From assembly GCA_002779345.1 (NCBI GenBank), contig PEWW01000192.1:1-6731 (forward strand): 6,731 nucleotides of DNA, written 5' to 3'. A program made the translations under genes and the position numbers. Source of the stretch: Candidatus Omnitrophica bacterium CG07_land_8_20_14_0_80_50_8 (GTDB lineage Bacteria > Omnitrophota > Gorgyraeia > 2-02-FULL-51-18). Under the pieces are notes generated by a model that ran no database searches, was not told where the DNA came from, and saw nothing but the letters and a program-made list of their open reading frames with translations. This document shows positions 1-5,065 of this stretch, piece after piece (within the stretch, counting starts at the first letter, position 1; the number at the start of each line of letters is the position of its first letter).

Positions 1-10
1 CGCGAGGCGT

Positions 11-32
11 GCCGCGACAGAGACGTCGCGGC
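11..32. other. GC-rich perfect hairpin at the left window edge
   Basis: Bases 11-18 (GCCGCGAC) and 25-32 (GTCGCGGC) are exact reverse complements around a 6-base loop. The arms can be extended loosely by GAGGC at 4-8 with GCCTC at 36-40. A CTTTTT run follows at 46-51, so on the plus strand this could be the tail of a terminator for a gene to the left, but the T-run is about 10 bases from the outer stem. All three plus-strand frames close by base 94, and the first is open from the edge to a TAG at 82-84. A few last codons of an upstream gene therefore cannot be excluded. I cannot name such a gene. Confidence 0.35.
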
Positions 33-109
33 CTGGCCTCTGGGGCTTTTTGAGCAGACGGCAGATTTTTCAATACACTGTTAGATTACGCTAAATAATA
101 AAATTTTTA

Positions 110-118
110 TGCTATAAT
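110..118 (+). promoter_or_regulatory. Extended -10 promoter for the exported protein gene
   Basis: A consensus TATAAT at 113-118 is preceded by TGC at 110-112, giving the TGN extended -10 form recognised by housekeeping sigma factors. No good -35 box lies 16-18 bases upstream (GCTAAA at 90-95 is poor), which is common for extended -10 promoters. The flanking sequence from 81 to 120 is very AT-rich, unlike bases 1-60. Transcription would start near 125, leaving a leader of about 14 bases that contains only the ribosome binding site AGAGGA (129-134). Confidence 0.6.
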
Positions 119-138
119 ATCCTTCAAAAGAGGACATT

Positions 139-570
139 ATGAAATTAAAATATTTAGTCTATTTACTTTTAAGCTTATTTTTTGTAGCACAGCCTATACG
201 AACCGGCTTTTGCTCCTACACGGAGACGGAGACATTTACGACCGGCAAGGACTGGATTCAAAAAATGTCAAAAGGGGAGAAATTTATATCGGTTTACGCA
301 CCGATGATCCTTTTACACCGTTATGGTATTAATTTTCGTAAAACCCCGAACGAATACGCCCAAACCCTTGACCGGGTATTGTTAGAAAATCCTTATCTTG
401 AGAAAGAGGAGGCCGCCAATATATTTGCGTCAACAGTTTACGCGTACGAGCCCGAATCCAGACCCGCATTTAAGATCATGCAGATGGAGTTTGAACAGGA
501 AAACTTAAAACCCACCCTTCTGATCCACCCCCGCTCCCAATCCGAGGTCAAGGACTCCGTCGAGAAATAA
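139..570 (+). CDS. Small exported protein of unknown function
   Basis: The product is 143 residues. Residues 1-4 are MKLK, followed by a hydrophobic stretch at about 5-20 (YLVYLLLSLFFVA), typical of a Sec signal peptide. The cleavage point is unclear: A17 is possible, and C25 is not in a good lipobox (TGFC), so a lipoprotein is unlikely but not excluded. The mature part is polar and mostly helical-looking, with a Trp-containing GKDWIQKMSKGEKF segment (36-49) and a compact block around residues 70-108 (TPNEY, LENPYLEKEE, ANIFASTVYAYEPESR) that looks like a conserved small domain. I do not recognise the family. The ATG is supported by AGAGGA four bases upstream and an extended -10 box. The gene is monocistronic, ending two bases before a strong terminator. 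The product is probably periplasmic; its function is unknown. Confidence 0.75.
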   Translation: MKLKYLVYLLLSLFFVAQPIRTGFCSYTETETFTTGKDWIQKMSKGEKFISVYAPMILLHRYGINFRKTPNEYAQTLDRVLLENPYLEKEEAANIFASTVYAYEPESRPAFKIMQMEFEQENLKPTLLIHPRSQSEVKDSVEK

Positions 571-571
571 T

Positions 572-609
572 AAAATATCCGCTTCTTCAAAAAAAGAAGC
601 GGATATTTT
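572..609. terminator. Bidirectional intrinsic terminator between convergent genes
   Basis: Bases 572-587 and 594-609 form a perfect 16-bp inverted repeat around a 6-base loop (CAAAAA). The GC-containing core (ATCCGCTTCTT) is flanked by AAAA on the left and TTTT on the right, so either strand yields a hairpin followed by a U-run. It begins right after the stop codon of the exported protein gene and lies three bases past the stop of the convergent holin-like gene at 613, so it can end transcription from both sides. Confidence 0.9.
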
Positions 610-612
610 CAG

Positions 613-1002
613 TTAGTCTTTTTTTGTAACGCTCTCCACTAACTCATCCGACTTGGAGAGTTCCATCCATTTTTTTTCCGATAAAAAATAGGCCAGAACG
701 CCCAAGGGCACGCCGATATCAATGACACCCAACAACAGAGCAAGTAAAAACTTCACTGCTCTGGACCCAGGCGATAGGGCCAGCCAAACAAACGGCACTA
801 CGATGACTGCGACTGCCGCGGTCGCGACAAGAAACAAGATCGCCGCCACGATCAGCACGTGCCTGCGCACAATCTGCACGGCGCGCAAATAATAAACGGC
901 GGCTTTAAGTTTCATAAGGCCGATTGATTTGGACCGGTATTGTTTGATAAAACCGACCGTCGCGTCCAGCAAAAGCCCTTTAAACCTTTTCAAAAAATCC
1001 AT
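613..1002 (-). CDS. Two-span membrane protein, YqjE/DUF1469 (holin-like) type
   Basis: From the ATG at 1000-1002 the product is 129 residues. An amphipathic basic N-terminus (1-48) is followed by two hydrophobic spans at about 49-77 and 82-107, then a short charged tail (SEKKWMELSKSDELVESVTKKD). Size, the two closely spaced spans and position directly after a DUF883 gene match E. coli YqjE, annotated as a phage-holin-family or DUF1469 protein; sequence identity is too low to be certain by eye. The family has no firmly established biochemical role and the name does not imply a prophage here. The frame is open further to a TTG at 1051-1053, which would give 146 residues and overlap the upstream gene by 23 bases. 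Neither start has a clear Shine-Dalgarno, and I prefer ATG. The gene probably shares the transcript of the DUF883 gene (27 bases between stop and ATG) and ends at the shared terminator. Confidence 0.7.
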   Translation of the reverse strand: MDFLKRFKGLLLDATVGFIKQYRSKSIGLMKLKAAVYYLRAVQIVRRHVLIVAAILFLVATAAVAVIVVPFVWLALSPGSRAVKFLLALLLGVIDIGVPLGVLAYFLSEKKWMELSKSDELVESVTKKD

Positions 1003-1030
1003 TTTTAAAAAAGGCTCAAAAATAGATTGT

Positions 1031-1372
1031 TTACTGCCGTTTAGAGGCGCCAAGGATATAACCCAACAGAAGTGCCCCCAGCGCTACGCCGCCGATGTAA
1101 GACCACGGATTTTCATGGACTTTTTCATCTAAATCCTCGGCGACCTCCTTGAATTTCTCTCCGCCCTCTTCAAACGCGGCCTGGGCGGTTTTCTTAAAAC
1201 GGTTAAATTCCTTTGCCTTGTCAGAAGCCAGTTCCTGGATCGCATCTTTGATGTGAGAGTACTTATCCCCCAAAAGACCTTGGATCTCGTCCTTTTTTTC
1301 TTTGGCGGCCTCGTTTAATAATTGAAGAGCCTCTTCAAACTTTTTATTGCCATTCGTGGTATCTGTACTCAT
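1031..1372 (-). CDS. DUF883/YqjD-ElaB-like tail-anchored membrane protein
   Basis: The product is 113 residues. Residues 8-86 are highly charged, rich in Lys, Glu and Ala, and look like long amphipathic helices that could form a coiled coil. The end is diagnostic: VHENPW (85-90), then a single span at about 91-109 with small residues (GGVALGALLLGYILG) and a basic tail SKRQ. This HENPW-plus-glycine-rich-span arrangement is typical of the DUF883 family (E. coli YqjD, ElaB, YgaM). E. coli YqjD is reported to be inner-membrane anchored by its C-terminus, to bind ribosomes and to rise in stationary phase. Whether this one does so is inference. The start is fixed by AAGGAGGAA seven bases upstream. 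It leads a two-gene unit with the holin-like gene, as yqjD precedes yqjE in E. coli. Confidence 0.85.
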   Translation of the reverse strand: MSTDTTNGNKKFEEALQLLNEAAKEKKDEIQGLLGDKYSHIKDAIQELASDKAKEFNRFKKTAQAAFEEGGEKFKEVAEDLDEKVHENPWSYIGGVALGALLLGYILGASKRQ

Positions 1373-1379
1373 AGTCTGG

Positions 1380-1388
1380 TTCCTCCTT
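1380..1388 (-). promoter_or_regulatory. Very strong Shine-Dalgarno for the DUF883 gene
   Basis: The minus strand reads AAGGAGGAA seven bases before the ATG at 1370-1372, close to perfect complementarity with the 16S rRNA tail. It is clearly stronger than those of glmS, rsmI or the holin-like gene, suggesting the small anchored protein is made in quantity. Confidence 0.85.
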
Positions 1389-1407
1389 GGGCCTTGGACA
1401 GGGGCTG

Positions 1408-1436
1408 ATTATACACCAAGAATTCCTGTATCTCAT
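1408..1436 (-). promoter_or_regulatory. Probable promoter of the DUF883/holin-like pair
   Basis: On the minus strand a perfect TATAAT occupies 1413-1408. The hexamer ATGAGA (1436-1431, four of six matches to TTGACA) lies 17 bases upstream, overlapping the last codon and stop of rsmI. Transcription would start near 1400, giving a leader of about 28 bases that holds the strong Shine-Dalgarno. A short inverted repeat (CTTGG at 1393-1397, CCAAG at 1416-1420) brackets the -10 box, which might be an operator but is only 5 bp. No terminator is visible after rsmI, so read-through from rsmI may add to expression. Confidence 0.55.
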
Positions 1437-2122
1437 AGCCCTTTTCTCACCGACAAGTTAAACAGCACTACCAGCTCACCTAAGATTTTCTTGTTGGAAA
1501 AATAGGTGATGGTCTCACTCACTTTTTTTCTTAATACCTCTTCGAATTTCTTAGTCAGTTCTCTGGCGACGACGATCTCAATGTCACCGAGCGTTTCCTG
1601 AATAGCCGCCAGTGTCTTTAAAAGACGGTGGGGTGATTCGTAAAAAATCACGGTGCGCGTTTCATCCTTGAGAGCGAGCAGTTTGATCTTTCGCTGGCCG
1701 GACTTCACGGGAAAAAAACCTTCAAACATAAACCGGTCGACCGGCAATCCTGACAAGACCAACGCCGGCAAAATGGCCGAAGCGCCGGGCAGGGTTTCGA
1801 TACGGATCCCCTCGCGAATCGCGCCGGCAATCAACCGATAGCCCGGATCCGCAATGCCGGGTGTGCCGGCATCGGAGATGAGCGCCACGTTCGTACCGTT
1901 TTTTATTTTCTCAACCATGCTGACGGCACGTTCTTTTTCCGAATAATTGTGGTAGCTGACCAGCGGCTTGCGGATGTCATAATGATCCAAAAGAATCCGC
2001 GAATGGCGGGTGTCTTCACAAGCGATGAGGTCCACGCTCTTTAGGATCTCGACCGCGCGGAAGGTGATGTCTCCGAGATTACCGATAGGAGTGGAAACCA
2101 GGTAAAGGGTACCTGTGTTCAT
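1433..2122 (-). CDS. rsmI: 16S rRNA (cytidine1402-2'-O)-methyltransferase RsmI, short form
   Basis: The enzyme uses S-adenosylmethionine to methylate the 2'-hydroxyl of C1402 in the decoding centre of 16S rRNA, a cytoplasmic step that tunes start-codon choice and fidelity. The tetrapyrrole-methylase-like fold is clear: LVSTPIGNLGDIT (8-20), the family signature; CEDTR (35-39); SYHN (56-59); ISDAGTPGIADPG (82-94) at the SAM site; LPGASA (111-116); FEGFFP (133-138); FYESPHR (160-166); ARELTKKFEE (186-195); and GELVVLF (215-221). At 229 residues it lacks the C-terminal helix-turn-helix-like extension of the roughly 286-residue E. coli protein and stops just after the catalytic domain. The ATG has GGAG nine bases upstream, partly held in a small hairpin. 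It follows glmS on the same strand after a 116-bp repeat-rich spacer and may be co-transcribed with it. Confidence 0.95.
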   Translation of the reverse strand: MNTGTLYLVSTPIGNLGDITFRAVEILKSVDLIACEDTRHSRILLDHYDIRKPLVSYHNYSEKERAVSMVEKIKNGTNVALISDAGTPGIADPGYRLIAGAIREGIRIETLPGASAILPALVLSGLPVDRFMFEGFFPVKSGQRKIKLLALKDETRTVIFYESPHRLLKTLAAIQETLGDIEIVVARELTKKFEEVLRKKVSETITYFSNKKILGELVVLFNLSVRKGL

Positions 2123-2126
2123 GATC

Positions 2127-2141
2127 TAAATCTCCGATTTA
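2127..2141 (-). promoter_or_regulatory. rsmI Shine-Dalgarno inside a small hairpin
   Basis: Bases 2127-2132 (TAAATC) and 2136-2141 (GATTTA) are exact reverse complements around a 3-base loop. On the transcribed strand the loop is GGA, and the GGAG (2135-2132) that serves rsmI straddles loop and stem. The stem is only 6 bp and mostly A-U, so it would be weak by itself. The last base (2141) also belongs to the larger repeat arm described next. Confidence 0.4.
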
Positions 2142-2238
2142 AATTCCAATGATCAAGCACCAATTCAGCAAACAATGACCCATGACCAAATTCCAAATAC
2201 CAAACGTTGGGTTATGGTTTTATTGGTCATTGGAATTT
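2141..2238. repeat. AT-rich inverted and tandem repeat between glmS and rsmI
   Basis: The arm 2141-2156 (AAATTCCAATGATCAA) is the reverse complement of 2223-2238 apart from one position, which would be a G-U wobble in RNA. Inside, 2182-2196 (ATGACCAAATTCCAA) carries the same two modules, AATGACC and AAATTCCA, in the opposite order, and 2173-2180 has CAATGACC again. The block thus looks like decayed tandem copies of a roughly 14-base unit, with an inverted copy next to the glmS stop codon. On the glmS transcript the outer hairpin would start right after the UGA and end about 5 bases before the rsmI ribosome binding site. There is no U-run, so it is not a standard terminator. Such repeats are often dispersed through a genome, but a copy number cannot be judged here. 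Confidence 0.7.
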
Positions 2239-4143
2239 TCACTCCACCGTCACTGACTTGGCAAGATTCCTCGGCTGGTCAATATCCTCGCCGAATTCCC
2301 TCGCCGCGCAATAGGCGATGAGTTGGAGAGGCAGAACGGTCACCAGCGGTGAAAATAGCTCCGAACATCTCGGGATCTCGATCGAATAAAGAGGATTTAG
2401 CTTACGCATCTGGTTATCCCCTTCGGTAATAATCGGAATGATTATGCCGCCGCGCGCCTTGATCTCCTGGATATTGGAAATCATCTTCTCATAAGTACCG
2501 GAAGCAGGCGCAATACATATTACCCAGGGATTTTCATCGATCAAAGCGATCGGACCGTGTTTCATTTCTCCGGCGGGATACCCCTCGGCGGGAATATAAG
2601 CGATTTCTTTGAGTTTCAGCGCCCCCTCCAGGGCGTTTGGGAAATTGATCCCGCGGCCCAGGTATAGAAAAAACCCGTTCGGGGAGCGTTTTCTCTTGAG
2701 AGGATCGGTGGAAAAATATTTCTCAAGCTGTGCGTGATAGCGTTTATTGAAATCGTGCGCATTTTTCGCCCATTCCGTTTCTTCTCTTTTATAGAGTTCC
2801 AATATCCTCTGCATTTTGGAAGGAATCTGAAAAAACTCCTTTAAAAGTTTTCGCATCTTGCTATTAGGCAGTGTCTTAAAAATGCCGGCAAAATAAAAAC
2901 CCAAAAGATAAAGCAACGCCAACTGCGCCGTGTAGGCCTTGGTGGAAGCGACGGCGATCTCAGGACCCGCGTGGGTATAAATGACCCCTCCGGCTTCACG
3001 CGAAAGAGAGCTTGCAAGCACATTGCATATCACCAGCGTCAACGCGCCCTTCGCCTTGGCCTCCCGAAGGCCGGCCAGGGTGTCAGCCGTCTCCCCGCTT
3101 TGGGAGATCGCGATCACCAGCGTATCCTTGCCCACTTTAGGGTTCCGGTAGCGAAATTCCGAAGACGTGTCGACCCCTACGGGAATGTCGGCAAATGCCT
3201 CCAAAATATATTTCCCGACCAGGCCCGCGTGATAGGCGGTCCCACAGGCGATGACGACGATTTTTTTTATTTTCTTAAATTCAGAGGCAGTTATTTTTAG
3301 TTCATCAAAATGAATTTTGGCGTTCCGGATCCGCTCGCGCAAGATCGCGGTCACGATCCCGGGTTGTTCAAAAATTTCTTTTATCATGAAATGCGGAAAA
3401 CCGCCTTTTTTCGCCTGGGCGACGTTCCAGTCAACCTTGACGGAAGGGCGGTGAACCGGCCGTCCTGAAAGATTCGTCAGTTTGACCGAATCCCGGTTGA
3501 TCACAATCAGGTCCCCATTTTCGACGAAAATCACTTGGTTCGTATGCTCCAAAAGAGCCGAAACATCACTGGCGAGAAAATTTTCTTTATCGCCGATGCC
3601 TACCACTAACGGGCTGTCAAGTTTGGCCGCCACGATCCGCCCGGGTTCTTTGGAACAAATAACCGCGATCGCGTACGTGCCGCGGATGTCTTTGAGCGCA
3701 CGGCGCACGGCGCTTTCTAAATCGTCCCTATAATACTTCGCAATCAGGTGGACGATCACTTCCGTATCCGTCTCAGAACGGAAACGCGCGCCGCTTTTTT
3801 TTAGTTTTTCTTTTAAATGGGCATAATTTTCAATAATGCCATTATGCACCACGGCAATTTTATTCTCGTTATCAAGATGCGGATGGGCATTCAATTGATT
3901 GGGAGTGCCATGCGTGGCCCAGCGGGTGTGGCCGATAGCCGTATGGCCTCCCAAGGGATGGCGTCTTAAGGCCTCTTCCAGATTTTTTATTTTGCCGCGA
4001 GTTTTCTCAAACGCGATTGAATACAATCCATTTTGAATCGCGACACCCGAAGAATCATATCCGCGATACTCAAGGTGTTTTAACCCTTGTATAATCAACG
4101 GTTGAGCTTCTTTCCGGCCGGTGTAACCAAAAATTCCGCACAT
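2239..4143 (-). CDS. glmS: Glutamine-fructose-6-phosphate aminotransferase (isomerizing) GlmS
   Basis: GlmS converts fructose-6-phosphate and glutamine to glucosamine-6-phosphate and glutamate, the first committed step to UDP-GlcNAc for peptidoglycan and lipopolysaccharide; it is cytoplasmic. The N-terminal glutaminase half opens with MCGIFGYTG (Cys2 becomes the N-terminal nucleophile) and shows EYRGYDSSG (25-33), HTRWATHG (72-79), HNGIIENY (100-107) and TDTEVI (125-130). FMIKEIFEQP (252-261) links to two sugar-isomerase (SIS) domains with ACGTAYHA (299-306), SQSGETADT (347-355), ASTKAYT (399-405), EGALKLKEIAY (506-516), GEMKHGP (525-531) and the invariant DQPRNLAKSVTVE end (622-634). All catalytic landmarks are present. 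At 634 residues it is about 25 longer than E. coli GlmS (609), the excess lying near 455-490 before the second SIS domain. The ATG has only a weak GAG eight bases upstream. A TAGAAT at 4182-4177 on the minus strand is a possible -10 box with no good -35. No glmS ribozyme is recognisable upstream. Confidence 0.97.
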   Translation of the reverse strand: MCGIFGYTGRKEAQPLIIQGLKHLEYRGYDSSGVAIQNGLYSIAFEKTRGKIKNLEEALRRHPLGGHTAIGHTRWATHGTPNQLNAHPHLDNENKIAVVHNGIIENYAHLKEKLKKSGARFRSETDTEVIVHLIAKYYRDDLESAVRRALKDIRGTYAIAVICSKEPGRIVAAKLDSPLVVGIGDKENFLASDVSALLEHTNQVIFVENGDLIVINRDSVKLTNLSGRPVHRPSVKVDWNVAQAKKGGFPHFMIKEIFEQPGIVTAILRERIRNAKIHFDELKITASEFKKIKKIVVIACGTAYHAGLVGKYILEAFADIPVGVDTSSEFRYRNPKVGKDTLVIAISQSGETADTLAGLREAKAKGALTLVICNVLASSLSREAGGVIYTHAGPEIAVASTKAYTAQLALLYLLGFYFAGIFKTLPNSKMRKLLKEFFQIPSKMQRILELYKREETEWAKNAHDFNKRYHAQLEKYFSTDPLKRKRSPNGFFLYLGRGINFPNALEGALKLKEIAYIPAEGYPAGEMKHGPIALIDENPWVICIAPASGTYEKMISNIQEIKARGGIIIPIITEGDNQMRKLNPLYSIEIPRCSELFSPLVTVLPLQLIAYCAAREFGEDIDQPRNLAKSVTVE

Positions 4144-4258
4144 AAATAATCTCTAGTTCCGATTAAATGAGTATTAATTCTACCTCAAAAAAAACACAGG
4201 TGCGTAACTATTTATTCTGAAAAAAATCCAAATCGGGCCCATTCCTCCGCTCTGAGTA

Positions 4259-4267
4259 TGGTATAAT
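4259..4267 (+). promoter_or_regulatory. Extended -10 promoter for uppP
   Basis: TATAAT at 4262-4267 is preceded by TGG (4259-4261), an extended -10 element of the same type as that before the exported protein gene at 139. No convincing -35 hexamer sits 16-18 bases upstream. The start of transcription would be near 4274, giving a leader of about 24 bases. The rest of the 154-bp divergent spacer (4144-4297) holds an A-run at 4187-4194 and no strong hairpin. Confidence 0.6.
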
Positions 4268-4283
4268 TCGTAGAAATATTTCC

Positions 4284-4287
4284 GGAG
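4284..4287 (+). promoter_or_regulatory. Ribosome binding site that decides the uppP start
   Basis: GGAG at 4284-4287 lies 10 bases before the ATG at 4298 but only 3 before an out-of-frame ATG at 4291, which soon reaches a stop. The spacing and the conserved reading frame both choose 4298. Confidence 0.7.
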
Positions 4288-4297
4288 ATCATGAGCC

Positions 4298-5065
4298 ATG
4301 AATTGGTTTCACGCGCTGCTGTTCGGGTTGGTTGAGGGCATCACCGAATTTCTTCCGATTTCGTCCACCGGCCATCTGATGCTCACCGCTCAGGTATTAG
4401 GATTAGGGCAGTCTGAATTTATAAAAAGTTTTGAAATCACGATCCAACTAGGGGCGATCCTGGCGGTCGTCTGCCTTTATTGGAGGTCTCTCTTTCTGAA
4501 TTTCGAAGCGTTGAAACGCGTGATGGCCGCTTTTATTCCCACCGCCATTTTAGGTTTCGCCTTTTACAAGATTATTAAAACATTTCTCATGGCCGGCGAT
4601 AGAGTCGTGTTAGGGTCGCTTTTTTTAGGAGGACTCTTTCTGATCTTTTTTGAATGGCTGCACAAAGAAAAAAAAGAGGCGCTCGAAGATTTTTCAAAAC
4701 TATCCTACGGCAAAGCGGCCCTGATCGGAGTTTTTCAATCGCTGGCGATGATTCCGGGCGTTTCACGCGCGGCGGCGACGATTGTCGGCGGCTTGAGTCT
4801 GGGCATGAAAAGAAAAACGGTCGTCGAATTTTCGTTTCTTTTGGCAGTGCCTACGATGCTGGCCGCTGCGGGCTTTGACCTATTAAAAAATGGCGCCAGT
4901 TTCAACCCGAATCAATGGGTATTCCTGAGTGTCGGGTTTCTGGCTTCCTTCGTCGTGGCGATCCTGGCCGTTAAGCTCTTTGTCCGTTTCGTCCAGCGGC
5001 GCAGTCTTATGCTGTTTGGCGTTTATCGGGTAATCGTCGCCTTGCTTTTCTGGTTTATCCTATGA
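4298..5065 (+). CDS. uppP: Undecaprenyl-diphosphatase UppP (BacA family)
   Basis: UppP removes a phosphate from undecaprenyl diphosphate to regenerate the C55-phosphate carrier for peptidoglycan and other surface polymers; overexpression gives bacitracin resistance in E. coli. It is a polytopic inner-membrane protein with its active site facing the periplasm. The first signature, EGITEFLPISSTGHL (13-27), supplies Glu13, Glu17 and His26, equivalent to E. coli Glu17, Glu21 and His30. FEITIQLGAILAVV (45-58) follows, then the second signature PGVSRAAATIVGG (153-165) with the essential Arg157. The usual SRSGAT is SRAAAT here. Length (255) is slightly below the usual 260-275. Seven or eight hydrophobic spans are visible. 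The start is set by GGAG ten bases upstream. The stop overlaps the ATG of the next gene by four bases (ATGA), so the two are very likely translationally coupled. The gene is divergent from glmS, another envelope-precursor gene. Confidence 0.96.
   Translation: MNWFHALLFGLVEGITEFLPISSTGHLMLTAQVLGLGQSEFIKSFEITIQLGAILAVVCLYWRSLFLNFEALKRVMAAFIPTAILGFAFYKIIKTFLMAGDRVVLGSLFLGGLFLIFFEWLHKEKKEALEDFSKLSYGKAALIGVFQSLAMIPGVSRAAATIVGGLSLGMKRKTVVEFSFLLAVPTMLAAAGFDLLKNGASFNPNQWVFLSVGFLASFVVAILAVKLFVRFVQRRSLMLFGVYRVIVALLFWFIL

Noticed and set aside
1..60. Start of a minus-strand protein leaving the left window edge
   Set aside because: One frame spells a plausible protein-like string but has no ATG, GTG or TTG before a stop, and the TTG-initiated alternative lacks a ribosome binding site. 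The evidence is too thin to call.
613..1053. Holin-like protein as a sign of a prophage
   Set aside because: No lysin, integrase, structural phage gene or attachment repeat is nearby, and the gene pairs with a DUF883 gene as in the chromosomal yqjDE arrangement.
929..1132. Plus-strand open frame across the DUF883/holin-like junction
   Set aside because: It is antisense to two better-supported genes, has no promoter or Shine-Dalgarno, and its composition is unlike a real protein.
2971..3300. Plus-strand open frame of 109 codons inside glmS, with further shorter frames at 3482-3733, 2841-3023 and 1653-1841
   Set aside because: They lie wholly within strongly conserved glmS or rsmI coding sequence in other frames, have unnatural composition rich in Arg and Pro, and lack ribosome binding sites.
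4144..4297. Possible glmS ribozyme/riboswitch upstream of glmS
   Set aside because: The spacer is only 154 bases, shares its far end with the uppP promoter and shows none of the GC-rich paired core of the glmS ribozyme. The bases before glmS are plain AT-rich sequence.
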